Part shown: in pieces, positions 16,790 through 24,944 of the stretch
Numbering within the stretch: position 1 is the stretch's first letter
How the letters are laid out: each line of letters opens with the position of its first letter
Origin: Spirochaetales bacterium
Lineage (GTDB): Bacteria; Spirochaetota; Spirochaetia; DSM-27196; Alkalispirochaetaceae
Length of the DNA stretch: 64,000 bases
Reading direction: 5' to 3'
Assembly: GCA_028282545.1 (NCBI GenBank)
Contig: JANQHT010000078.1
Span: forward strand, 1 to 64,000
The notes under the pieces: model-generated
The model's input: the letters and a program-made list of their open reading frames with translations, nothing else
Told to the model about the DNA's origin: nothing
The model's database searches: none
Program-made: the position numbers and the translations under genes

Positions 16790-17818
16790 CTACCGCCCGT
16801 CAATCCATCGGGCGATCGTATCGACCATAACCTCCGGAACCTCCTCGTGTGGCATGTGCCCGCTACCGAGGAATTCGACGAAGGTGGTGTTCGGGATCCT
16901 CTCCGCGACGCGCCGGCTGTCTTCTACGGAGACGACGGCGTCCTCCGAACCGGCAACAACGAGCGTGGGCACGACGATCTCCGGCAGCCGCGATTCAAGG
17001 TTCGCCGTGGACGAGTTCCACGCCTGTAGGTAGGCCCAGAGCGCCGAGTCCCACCCCTCGACACGGGTGTGAACGGTTGTCCGAGCGGCCTTCTCTTGCG
17101 TCCACGCTTCAGAATCGGCGTAGCACATCTCGAAGAACGACTTACTGGTGGCGAGGGAACGCGCAAGGAGCGGGCCCAGGCGCCGTATCTGGGGCGTCCG
17201 AAGCAACCAGGCGGGCATGCTCTCGGAGACGTAGATCGCCGGTGCCACCAGAACCAGCGCTTCGACCCGGTCCGGGAACTCGATCGCCGCCCGCGTTGCG
17301 AGGGTGCCGCCGTACGAGTGGCCGACGAGCGTAACCCGTTCCAACCCCAGTTCGTCGAGAAAGGCGATGAGCCGCCTGACCGCGGCGGTTTGCGAGTACG
17401 GGTTTTCCCCCTCCCACTCGCCCGCCTGTACCTTTTCGCTCAACCCGTAGGGGACCTGATCGTACGCAACGACGCGTCCATACGCCGAGAGGCTGCCGGC
17501 AATATCATCCCACGTGGTAAGCGTGAACATCGAACCGTGGAGGAGGACGAAGGTCCGGTCGGGACTCGCTTCCCGGGATCCGGTCGCGTTGCGGTCCGAT
17601 ACACGGTCGACGTAGTGGATCTCGATACCGTCAGTTCCCGGAAAGGGAACGGTGGCAAACCGGCCGGCAGCGCCGGCGAGATCCTCGGCGGGCACGAGAT
17701 CCGAGAGTTCGGAAACGGGCACAAGGAACGGAACGACAAGGGCGAGCACAATCACTATGCCGACGGCGATGCCAATACCACGGGCGATCTTCTGTACGGC
17801 GCTTCTTTTCTTTGTCAT
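16790..17818 (-). CDS. Membrane-anchored alpha/beta hydrolase
   Basis: 342 residues. An N-terminal membrane segment (about residues 12-32) is followed by an alpha/beta-hydrolase fold. The oxyanion HG motif is in VLLHGSMF, the nucleophile elbow is GHSYGG, the acid is likely in VAGSEDAVV, and the catalytic His is in GSGHMPHEE. A cap domain lies in the middle. The substrate is unknown; homologues include esterases and haloalkane dehalogenase-like enzymes. It is divergent from a MarR regulator across an A+T-rich, palindrome-containing gap, suggesting that the regulator controls it. Confidence 0.85.
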   Translation of the reverse strand: MTKKRSAVQKIARGIGIAVGIVIVLALVVPFLVPVSELSDLVPAEDLAGAAGRFATVPFPGTDGIEIHYVDRVSDRNATGSREASPDRTFVLLHGSMFTLTTWDDIAGSLSAYGRVVAYDQVPYGLSEKVQAGEWEGENPYSQTAAVRRLIAFLDELGLERVTLVGHSYGGTLATRAAIEFPDRVEALVLVAPAIYVSESMPAWLLRTPQIRRLGPLLARSLATSKSFFEMCYADSEAWTQEKAARTTVHTRVEGWDSALWAYLQAWNSSTANLESRLPEIVVPTLVVAGSEDAVVSVEDSRRVAERIPNTTFVEFLGSGHMPHEEVPEVMVDTIARWIDGR

Positions 17819-17833
17819 GGAAGGAATATAATT

Positions 17834-17882
17834 CGATAACGTATTAATTACAATGTATATTGACTAAATTATTATGTTATCG
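17834..17882. promoter_or_regulatory. A+T-rich intergenic operator region between hydrolase and MarR gene
   Basis: The 89-bp gap (17819-17907) is far richer in A+T than its surroundings. CGATAAC (17834-17840) and GTTATCG (17876-17882) form an inverted repeat, and CAATGTATATTG (17851-17862) is a near palindrome between them. MarR proteins usually bind such sites in divergent promoters of themselves and their target. Confidence 0.5.
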
Positions 17883-17907
17883 TATTATATTTAACAGGAG
17901 AAGCGAT

Positions 17908-18465
17908 ATGAACGAAACAACAAACCTCGAGCTGGCCCAGGATCTTCTAGGACACCTGAATACGTTTCTAAAAAACGAGTCTAGTGGATCGTGGCCTCAC
18001 GATTTCGGCAACTACCTGGCGACGCTATCGGAGCCGCCGGACGATTCCGACCCCGTTTCGCTCGGGGCGTCGCTCGTCGCGCTCGCAAACCTCGTCCGGA
18101 GGCAGGCGTCGCGAGCGCTGCGAGATAGTCCATTCACAACGATCATGGACTACCAATTTCTCTATGTTCTGCGTTCGCACGGGCCGATGAGCAAGAGCGC
18201 ATTGATCGGAGCGAACGGCATGGAGACGTCATCAGGCACCGAGGTTATCAAACGGATTCTCCTTGAAGGATGGATCAGAGAGGAACCGAACCCAGTAGAC
18301 GGACGATCGATTCTCGTTCATATAACCGAGCGGGGAGAGCGGGTGGAGTCCGAGAACCGTGCGCACGTTTCCGAGTTCTACGCGTCGCTGTCGAAGCCAC
18401 TTCGCGTGGAGCAAAAGGCGCGTCTATTTCAACTCCTTCACGCCCTGGCAAACACCACAGCATAG
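17908..18465 (+). CDS. MarR-family transcriptional regulator
   Basis: 185 residues from the ATG at 17908, which has AGGAGA eight bases upstream; in-frame sequence from 17860 lies in the promoter. The winged-helix core runs from about residue 70: TIMDYQFLYVLRSHGPMSKS, the recognition helix around METSSGTEVIKRI, and the wing EEPNPVDGRSILVHITERGE. The DGR...ITERG wing is typical of MarR. The N-terminal ~60 residues are an acidic helical extension. It probably represses itself and the divergent hydrolase. Confidence 0.85.
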   Translation: MNETTNLELAQDLLGHLNTFLKNESSGSWPHDFGNYLATLSEPPDDSDPVSLGASLVALANLVRRQASRALRDSPFTTIMDYQFLYVLRSHGPMSKSALIGANGMETSSGTEVIKRILLEGWIREEPNPVDGRSILVHITERGERVESENRAHVSEFYASLSKPLRVEQKARLFQLLHALANTTA

Positions 18466-18514
18466 GTAGCGGGACCGCCGGAATTCGTAACGTCCTCGCC
18501 TCCGGCGACTACCC

Positions 18515-19039
18515 CTATGTGCCGGGGCGTAGTGACTCCACGGCCCGCTCCGCCAGTTCGTCGATCTCAGTCTGACTCAGCCGGTAATGCATGGTGTCTT
18601 TTCGAGCCGGCGCGGGCTCCGGCGGGAGCAGGTTCGCGATGTGCAGATCAACCACCGTCGCGGGGCTTTTGCCGAGGCGTGCCACCAAGTCCGCTTCGAG
18701 ATCTGTGTTGGGACCGTCTGCGCCGCCGCTGATCGAGACAAAGCTGTAATCGCCGATCTTTCCCCGAACCTGTGAAAAGGTACGGCGGAGCGGCGAGGCG
18801 GCCTTCCCCATCCAGACGGGTGCCACGAAGATCGGTACTTCGTTGACATCGGTGAACAGCTCGCCGGAAAGCTCTGTTCGAGGCGCACGATTGAAGAGCA
18901 TATCCAGAGCGATTCGTCCGATGGACCTCTTCTTTGATTCGGTGATGCGCACGTGCCGGGCATCGAGCCGGTCTGCGATCTTTTCGGCCAGGGCGTTGTT
19001 GTTGCCGGTGTGAGAGTACGATACGACCACGAGTTTCAT
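18515..19039 (-). CDS. Flavodoxin-like protein
   Basis: 174 residues starting at ATG 19039 with AGGAGG upstream. The FMN phosphate-binding loop is VVSYSHTGNNNALAEKIADR, followed by the alternating alpha/beta fold (VPIFVAPVWMGKAASPLRRT, FVSISGGADGPN). Flavodoxins carry single electrons; versions with this loop are often NADPH-dependent FMN reductase or quinone-reductase-like proteins. It lies 133 bp downstream of the molybdenum hydroxylase genes on the same strand and could be an electron carrier for them, but this is only inferred from position. Confidence 0.8.
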   Translation of the reverse strand: MKLVVVSYSHTGNNNALAEKIADRLDARHVRITESKKRSIGRIALDMLFNRAPRTELSGELFTDVNEVPIFVAPVWMGKAASPLRRTFSQVRGKIGDYSFVSISGGADGPNTDLEADLVARLGKSPATVVDLHIANLLPPEPAPARKDTMHYRLSQTEIDELAERAVESLRPGT

Positions 19040-19172
19040 CGGGTGACTCCTCCTGCATTTCACATCGCGGGATCTGTACCTTGAAACACCGGAGGAGCCC
19101 GATGGTGTCACCGCTCGCCGAAGCGAACTGCGAAAAGGCGTTCCAGGGCGATACCCCGGGCGAGCAAACATC

Positions 19173-19733
19173 TCATCCGGTTGTCCCTTCGGTTTCGTCT
19201 TGGGTGCACCCCGGGGATTCGATCCCGCCGTTATCACGCATGAATCGTGCGGCGTGCTCCACGGCGTCCACGATCTGCTGGTACCCGGTGCACCGGCAGA
19301 GGTTGCCCTGCAACGCCCGCCGGATCTCCAACCGCGACGGTTCGGGCTTCGACGCGAGCAGCGCCTGCGCGGCAAGTACCATCCCGGGCGTGCAGAATCC
19401 GCACTGGATGGCGCCGACGTCGACAAAGGCCTGCTGGAGGGGGTGCAGAGAACCGTCGGGCCGCTCCATTCCCTCGATGGTAACAACGTCGCCGGCAACA
19501 TCCGTAACCGTCGTTTTGCACGCCCGGACGGGCCTTCCGCCAACAAGGACGGTACACGCTCCGCACGCTCCGATCTCACATCCGTTTTTTGTACCCGTCA
19601 GAAACTCCCGCTCCCGGAGCCACCGGAGCAGCGTCATGCCGGCGTCCGCGGGCAACAGGGGGCGGGCGGCTCCGTTTACGCGGATCGTTTGCCCCGCCGG
19701 CGCGGCGCCGGCGGAACCGGTGGCGCGGCTCAT
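19173..19733 (-). CDS. Molybdenum hydroxylase (xanthine dehydrogenase/aldehyde oxidase family), 2Fe-2S subunit
   Basis: 186 residues. The N-terminal plant-type ferredoxin domain has CEIGACGACTV plus a later Cys (VRACKTT), and the C-terminal domain binds the second cluster with CGFCTPGM and CRCTGYQ. This is the small electron-transfer subunit of xanthine dehydrogenase-type enzymes. Its ATG overlaps the stop codon of the large-subunit gene (ATGA), so the two are coupled. The protein has an Ala/Gly/Pro-rich N-terminal extension of about 15 residues. Confidence 0.92.
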   Translation of the reverse strand: MSRATGSAGAAPAGQTIRVNGAARPLLPADAGMTLLRWLREREFLTGTKNGCEIGACGACTVLVGGRPVRACKTTVTDVAGDVVTIEGMERPDGSLHPLQQAFVDVGAIQCGFCTPGMVLAAQALLASKPEPSRLEIRRALQGNLCRCTGYQQIVDAVEHAARFMRDNGGIESPGCTQDETEGTTG

Positions 19734-22006
19734 GGGAGTTCCTCCGGATCGATTTTGATTGGTATCGAGTTGCAGCGAATCCCGGTCGCGTTGTGAACGG
19801 CGTTGGCGATGGCCGGTGCAATCAGCTCGAGCGCCGGTTCCCCGATGCCCTTGGCGCCGGTCAACGATTTCGGGTCGTGGTTTTCGACGATGATTCCGTG
19901 CATGTCGGGAACGTCCAGGGCGCGGGGAATTCGGTACCGGTTGTAGTTGAGTTCCCGGATGCGTCCGCCGTCGCGGTGGACCTCCTCCATGAGCGTCATG
20001 CCGGCGCCCTGGGTGATGCCGCCGTACATCTGGCCCATGACCATGGCGCGATTGATCGCGCGCCCTACGTCGTGGGCCGCCACCACGTTGAGCAACTTGA
20101 CGTTCCCGCTCTTCCGGCTCACCTGGACCTCCGCCGCCTGGCAACTGTAGACGTAGGTGAAGTACGCGTTTCCCTGGCCCGTTGTATCGTCCCAGCTCAC
20201 GTCGGGCGCCTGGTAGGTGCCGAAAGCAAAGGGCGTGATCCGCTGCAAATAGAGTTCCTTCATCGCCTCCGCCCAGGTGAGACTCGCGTCGAAGGTGGTT
20301 CCCCAAATTCGATCCTCGTGGAACCGGACCTCTTCGGGTTTGCACCGTAGCCGCGTCGCGAGGCTCGTCGAGAGCAACTGCCTGAACTCCCGGGCGGCGA
20401 CAACGACGGCGCTTCCGCCGAGGATCGTGCCGCGGGTGGCGACGGTGGTACCGCTGTCGGGAATCGTACTCGTTGACGATCGCCTGTAGCGGATACGCTT
20501 GAGGGAACAGCCCAATTGCTCCGCCAGGACGAGCGTCATCACGGACTCGGATCCCTGGCCGTTCTCGTGAATACCCGTCTCGAGGATGAGCGATCCGTCG
20601 AACTGACCGTTTACGATGGCCGAGCAAAAGTCCATTCCCTCCGCCCCGAGACTCGAACCGCGGTAGCTGATGGACAGGCCGATGCCGTAGAGGGCGTCAC
20701 TGTCAGTCTCCGAGGGTGTGCCGAAGCTGCACTCCTCGTACTTCTTTCGGAATCCCACCTCGTGCACCACGCGGTTCATCACCTCTTCGATGCTCACCGT
20801 GTGGTCGTCGAGCACCTGTCCCGTTACGGTGGTGCTCCCCTGTTTCACCATGTTGATACGACGCAACCCCAGCGGATGGATCTTCAGCCGTCCGGCGATG
20901 ATGTCCATGATCGATTCAACGGCGAAGTTGACCTGGGGCGCACCGAAACCGCGCATGGCGCCGTTGAAGCCGTTGTTGGTCGCAACGCCGTACACGTCGG
21001 CGCACACGTTGTCCACCGCGTAAGGACCGAAACACTGCGCCGTGGACCGCCACGTTACCCAGGGGGTGACGGAGAGGTACGCCCCGGAGTCGGCGAACAT
21101 CTCCGCCTTTACGGCGGCCACCCGGCCCTCGCTGGTGACTCCCACCTTGTATTTGAGGATGTAGGGGTGGCGCTTGTACGACTCGCGGATGGACCACTCC
21201 CGGGCATAGGTCAGCTTCACCGGCCGGCCGGTGATCAGTGCCCCCAGGGCCGCCCGCGCGCAGACGGCGGCGGCAGTGTCGTCCTTGCCGCCGAAACCGC
21301 CCCCCACCGCGACGCCGTGGACCTCGATGTTCGCCAGGGACTCGCCGAGAAGAGAGGCCACGAAGCGGCGCGTGCTAAAGGGGTGCTGCATGCTCCCGTA
21401 GACCTCGATCACGCCGTCCGTACGGGGGACGCAGACCGCCGATTCGGGTTCCAGATACGCTTGTTCGACCACGGGGGTGCGAAACTCCTCTTCCACGATC
21501 AGTTCGCACTCTGCGAAGGCGGCATCGGGGTCACCCCGCCGGAGGCGGTGATGAACGACGACGTTGGAGTCGGACCACGTGGGGATGACCCGCGCGTATG
21601 GGTCCAGCGCTTCCTCAACGGTGAGAATGGGCGTCTCCTCCGTGGCCGTCACCGTGACGCGGGCGGCCGCCTCGATCGCGGCGTCCCGCGTGTCGCCGAG
21701 CGTCAATGCAACCACGTCACCCCAGGTTCGAATCGTGTCGGTAATCAGGATGGGATAATCGCGCTCGATCTGCCCGTAGTGTGTAGCTCCCGGAACGTCG
21801 GCGGCGGTGAGAACGCGGCGGCACCCGGGCACGTCGAGCGCGGCGGAGACGTCAACGCGAACGTCCCGGGCGGCAACGTAGTCGGCGTACACCGGCGCCA
21901 TGTGCAGCATGCCGGCGTACGAAACGTCGTCGGCAAAGACGGCTCGCCCGGTGACCTTGGCCACCGCATCGTTTCGGAACGCCTTTTCGCGGATCGTCGT
22001 GCTCAT
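19730..22006 (-). CDS. Molybdenum hydroxylase, molybdopterin-binding large subunit (XdhA/aldehyde oxidase type)
   Basis: 758 residues, normal length for the separate Mo subunit. Signatures are the N-terminal KVTGRAVFADDV, the cofactor-binding VGGGFGGKDD and AMRGFGAPQ, and the C-terminal GAKGIGEPALE that carries the catalytic Glu. It hydroxylates purines, aldehydes or N-heterocycles using water as oxygen donor. The substrate cannot be fixed by eye. It lies in a two-gene operon with the 2Fe-2S subunit; no FAD-binding subunit gene is found in the window, unlike standard three-subunit xanthine dehydrogenases. A divergent ribokinase-like gene starts 43 bp away, which would suit nucleoside/purine salvage. 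Confidence 0.92.
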   Translation of the reverse strand: MSTTIREKAFRNDAVAKVTGRAVFADDVSYAGMLHMAPVYADYVAARDVRVDVSAALDVPGCRRVLTAADVPGATHYGQIERDYPILITDTIRTWGDVVALTLGDTRDAAIEAAARVTVTATEETPILTVEEALDPYARVIPTWSDSNVVVHHRLRRGDPDAAFAECELIVEEEFRTPVVEQAYLEPESAVCVPRTDGVIEVYGSMQHPFSTRRFVASLLGESLANIEVHGVAVGGGFGGKDDTAAAVCARAALGALITGRPVKLTYAREWSIRESYKRHPYILKYKVGVTSEGRVAAVKAEMFADSGAYLSVTPWVTWRSTAQCFGPYAVDNVCADVYGVATNNGFNGAMRGFGAPQVNFAVESIMDIIAGRLKIHPLGLRRINMVKQGSTTVTGQVLDDHTVSIEEVMNRVVHEVGFRKKYEECSFGTPSETDSDALYGIGLSISYRGSSLGAEGMDFCSAIVNGQFDGSLILETGIHENGQGSESVMTLVLAEQLGCSLKRIRYRRSSTSTIPDSGTTVATRGTILGGSAVVVAAREFRQLLSTSLATRLRCKPEEVRFHEDRIWGTTFDASLTWAEAMKELYLQRITPFAFGTYQAPDVSWDDTTGQGNAYFTYVYSCQAAEVQVSRKSGNVKLLNVVAAHDVGRAINRAMVMGQMYGGITQGAGMTLMEEVHRDGGRIRELNYNRYRIPRALDVPDMHGIIVENHDPKSLTGAKGIGEPALELIAPAIANAVHNATGIRCNSIPIKIDPEELP

Positions 22007-22049
22007 TGCGCCATCATATCACAGCGGCCACCGTGGTATACTCGACCGC

Positions 22050-22955
22050 ATGAAAGATATCGACGTCCTCGTGGTCGGGAGTGTGAACATGGATCTCAAC
22101 GCGCAGGTCCGGGAACTGCCGGAGCGCGGCGCCACCATTTTGGGTCGCACCTTCACCACGGCCGCCGGGGGAAAGGGGGCCAATCAAGCCGTTGCCTCCG
22201 CGCGGTTGGGCGCAAAGACGGCGATGATCTGCGCGGTTGGGCGCGACGAGTACGGCTCCGTCCTCTTGGAGGGACTGGAAACGGAGGGCATCGACCTCTC
22301 GGGAGCACAACGCGTGGAGGGTCCTTCGGGAGTCGCGCTCATAACGATCGAAGCGTCGGGACAGAATACGATCGTCGCTATCTCCGGCGCCAATAGTCAC
22401 GTTACGCCGGCGGTCATCGGAGCAAACGTCCACCTCTTTCAAAGGGCGAAAACGGTGCTGCTCCAGTTCGAGATTCCGGTGGAGTCGGTGGTCCCCGCGG
22501 CACGCCTGGGGCGCGACGCGGGGTGCACGGTGATCCTCAATCCCGCCCCGGCCGCGGACGTACCGGACGAGCTGATTCCCCTGGTGGACATCGTCACTCC
22601 CAACGAAACGGAGGCGGAAGGGATCACCGGCGTTGCCGGCGAAGAGGCGGCGGCCCGGGCGCTCCTCGATCGGGGAGTGAAAACGGTAATCGTTACGCGC
22701 GGCGCGGAGGGTGTACTCGTCGCCACGGAGAGCCGTATCACCACGTTCCCGACCTTCGAAGTCGATGCGGTGGACGCTACCGCGGCGGGCGACGCCTTCA
22801 ACGGCGCCCTGGCGGCGCGCCTGGCCGCGGGAGACGACGTGGATGCGGCGCTTCCCTGGGCGCTGGCAACGGGAGCGCTGACGGTTACGAAGCTGGGAGC
22901 ACAACCGAGCCTACCCGGGAAGGAGGAGGTCGCCAAGCTGGTGGCGTCGCGGTAG
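22050..22955 (+). CDS. rbsK: Ribokinase (PfkB family)
   Basis: 301 residues from ATG 22050; sequence further upstream in frame belongs to the divergent gene's promoter and 5' end. PfkB signatures are strong: GSVNMDLNAQV at the N-terminus, AAGGKGANQAVASARLGA (first motif, ribokinase-specific form) and VDATAAGDAFNGAL (second motif with the catalytic Asp). It phosphorylates ribose or deoxyribose at O5. Its position beside the molybdenum hydroxylase and near nucleoside-type importers suggests use of the ribose part of nucleosides. The ribosome-binding site is weak. Confidence 0.87.
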   Translation: MKDIDVLVVGSVNMDLNAQVRELPERGATILGRTFTTAAGGKGANQAVASARLGAKTAMICAVGRDEYGSVLLEGLETEGIDLSGAQRVEGPSGVALITIEASGQNTIVAISGANSHVTPAVIGANVHLFQRAKTVLLQFEIPVESVVPAARLGRDAGCTVILNPAPAADVPDELIPLVDIVTPNETEAEGITGVAGEEAAARALLDRGVKTVIVTRGAEGVLVATESRITTFPTFEVDAVDATAAGDAFNGALAARLAAGDDVDAALPWALATGALTVTKLGAQPSLPGKEEVAKLVASR

Positions 22956-22978
22956 ATCGGTACCGTTCAACGACGTAA

Positions 22979-23013
22979 TTGACTAAGTCATTGAACTAAG
23001 TTAGATTAGTAGC
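22979..23013 (+). promoter_or_regulatory. Leaderless promoter and operator of the Phd/VapC operon
   Basis: TTGACT (22979-22984), a 17-base spacer, TAGATT (23002-23007) and six bases lead to the GTG at 23014 without a Shine-Dalgarno. Two small palindromes, TGACTAAGTCA (22980-22990) and AACTAAGTT (22995-23003), lie over the -35 box and spacer at 14-base spacing, as expected for antitoxin autoregulation. Confidence 0.65.
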
Positions 23014-23253
23014 GTGAAGACGGTGACAATCCACGAAGCGAAGACCCATCTCTCCAGGCTGATACGTGACGTGGAAGCGGGCGAAACGCTGGTTATCAGC
23101 CGCGGCCGGAAACCGGTGGCCCGCCTGGTGCCTATCGCCGCGGAGCACCGCCGGTTCAACGCGCTCCCGAACCTTATCGAGCGGTTGGACGATTCGTTCT
23201 TTGACCCGCTGGAGGATTTCTCGCCGTACCTGGCGGCGGAAGACCCCACGTGA
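23014..23253 (+). CDS. Phd/YefM-type antitoxin
   Basis: 79 residues, GTG start. The N-terminal DNA-binding fold is typical: VTIHEAKTHLSRLIRDVEAG, ETLVISRGRKPVARLVP. The C-terminal part (FFDPLEDFSPYLAAED) is the toxin-neutralising acidic region. It is overlapped by the toxin gene through GTGA. The start is fixed by alignment with the family, yet no ribosome-binding site precedes it (see the promoter at 22979). Confidence 0.88.
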   Translation: MKTVTIHEAKTHLSRLIRDVEAGETLVISRGRKPVARLVPIAAEHRRFNALPNLIERLDDSFFDPLEDFSPYLAAEDPT

Positions 23254-23636
23254 AGATACTCCTGGACACCCACGTGCTGCTCTGGATGCTCTCCCGAGCG
23301 GAGCGGTTGTCGGAGACGGCGCGGTCGCTAATCTCGGACCAAGACAACGAACTCCTGTTCAGTGTGGCGGCGTACTGGGAGATCGGAATCAAAGTGAGCA
23401 TCGGCAAACTCGGACTCTCCGACGATTGGCAGGAAACGATTCCTACCGAAATGGCGCGGAATGAAATCGCGTGGTTGCCGATCTCCCCGGCTCACATTCA
23501 CGCCGTATCGAAGCTTCCATGGATGCATCGCGATCCGTTTGACCGCCTCTTGGTGGCACAGGCGCAAACGGAAGAGCTAACGCTGCTCACCAACGACGCG
23601 GCTTTTTCCGGCTACGACGTGGTCGTTTCCTGGTAA
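23250..23636 (+). CDS. vapC: PIN-domain ribonuclease toxin (VapC family)
   Basis: 128 residues with the PIN acidic residues in place: LLDTHVLLWML (first Asp), SVAAYWEIGIKVSIGKL (Glu), HRDPFDRLLVAQA (Asp pair) and LTNDAAF (last Asp). This W-E-I / DPFDR version belongs to the Sll0205-like group that pairs with Phd-type antitoxins. It cleaves RNA when free of antitoxin. It starts within the antitoxin stop (GTGA). Confidence 0.9.
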   Translation: MKILLDTHVLLWMLSRAERLSETARSLISDQDNELLFSVAAYWEIGIKVSIGKLGLSDDWQETIPTEMARNEIAWLPISPAHIHAVSKLPWMHRDPFDRLLVAQAQTEELTLLTNDAAFSGYDVVVSW

Positions 23637-23703
23637 AGGGCGCCGTGGATCGACGTTTCGTCCCGGGATAGATGCGGTGACTCCATTGTGGTGGCTTCCT
23701 CGC

Positions 23704-24936
23704 TCACTCGAGAGCGTGTATGACCACTTGGTCATTTGGGTCATCACCGGACAGGGGCGCCACGTCCGCGACCACCTTTGACAGGGGTGGGACCGCCGCT
23801 CGTTTGGTGACCTCGATATCCGCGGGCCACTCGGAGAGACCTTCAACGCCGAATCGAACCGCGTCGCGGGCTACATCGGCAAACAGCGGGAGGATGGTAG
23901 CGGCGCAGGCCTCCACCGACGCGCCGTGATCGGTGGCGCCAATCTCGCCGTCGCTTGCCGCGCGTGTCCCGGTCGTTGCTACACCCCTCGATAGGCGCGC
24001 TGCAAGGCGCATGGCGCCTATCAACCGATCGTGGCGACCCAATTTACGCTCCAGGTCACGCCCCACCCGTTCCACGGTGTCGCCCAAAGCGGCGTTCCCA
24101 AAGCGAAAAAGCAGCTCTTCCGCGTGTTCCTGCAAGTCCCCGGGAACAAACGCCCCCGGATAGGCGCGTGCAACGAGTTCGACCGCGGCGTACATCACGT
24201 GGCGCGTCCACCGCTCGATCGACGGCCGTGCGATCGCTTCGGCAATCGTCGTGATTTCCGGATCAGATGCGCGGGCACGCCAGGCGCAGGCGGCGTGGCC
24301 GAGGTTGTGCACGTAGAGTTTCCGGTCCATCCACGCCTCGATGTTCTCGACGACGCGGATCCACGGCACATCGTGCGGTACCGGCCCGCGCCAGTCCGTC
24401 CCGTCCACGATCAGGGTGTTGAACGCCTCGGCACGAACCACGATCTTCCCGGAGGAGGCGCCGCGCTCCTGGAACGGAACCATCTTCCCCACGCTACAGG
24501 CGTGGATTCCCGGGGCGTTGTCGCCGAGAACGTCCAGCGCGACAGATCGCGGATCGTGAATGTTCTCAGCGGCGACGATATCGAGGGCAGCCGGGTCCAC
24601 GGCCGCACGGGCGGCGGCGTCCGCGACGGAACGCACGACATCCGAAAAGGCGCGCAATCCAACCGACGTCGCGATGAGCGGCCGATCGCGCAACAAAGCA
24701 CCAACGGCGCCGGTGTCACGAGCATCTACCGTCTCGACCGGCGAGATCTCCAGCTCTTCCGAGCCGCCGGCCGGATCCAGCAACGCTACGCGATAGCCGT
24801 CGTAGCGTCTGAGGCGTTCCAGAACCTCTGCGTCGGTGTCGGCAAAGATGACCCGATATCCCGACCGGGCGAAGATTTGGCCCACGAAGGAGAGACCGAT
24901 GTTGCCGGCGCCGAAGGCGAGGAGCGTTCGTGCCAT
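23704..24936 (-). CDS. Mannitol-1-phosphate 5-dehydrogenase-like oxidoreductase
   Basis: 410 residues. The N-terminal dinucleotide fold has LLAFGAGNIGLSFVGQIFAR, and the middle shows the polyol-dehydrogenase motifs AENIHDPRS, VGKMVPFQ and KLYVHNLGHAA, where Lys, Asn and His are the family's catalytic triad. MtlD interconverts mannitol-1-phosphate and fructose-6-phosphate with NAD. The protein is longer than E. coli MtlD (382), with an Asp/Gly-rich insert near residue 320. It is the last gene of the minus-strand sugar operon; substrate in this setting could be another phosphorylated polyol. Confidence 0.8.
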   Translation of the reverse strand: MARTLLAFGAGNIGLSFVGQIFARSGYRVIFADTDAEVLERLRRYDGYRVALLDPAGGSEELEISPVETVDARDTGAVGALLRDRPLIATSVGLRAFSDVVRSVADAAARAAVDPAALDIVAAENIHDPRSVALDVLGDNAPGIHACSVGKMVPFQERGASSGKIVVRAEAFNTLIVDGTDWRGPVPHDVPWIRVVENIEAWMDRKLYVHNLGHAACAWRARASDPEITTIAEAIARPSIERWTRHVMYAAVELVARAYPGAFVPGDLQEHAEELLFRFGNAALGDTVERVGRDLERKLGRHDRLIGAMRLAARLSRGVATTGTRAASDGEIGATDHGASVEACAATILPLFADVARDAVRFGVEGLSEWPADIEVTKRAAVPPLSKVVADVAPLSGDDPNDQVVIHALE

Positions 24937-24944
24937 ATTCCTAC

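Noticed and set aside
18515-19579. Single 354-residue frame ending in the flavodoxin
   Set aside because: Only the last 174 residues are flavodoxin; the first part is antisense or out of frame to the 2Fe-2S subunit gene. ATG 19039 has AGGAGG.
21728-21745. tRNA-like GGTTCGAATC box
   Set aside because: It is isolated inside the molybdenum hydroxylase gene, with no cloverleaf around it.
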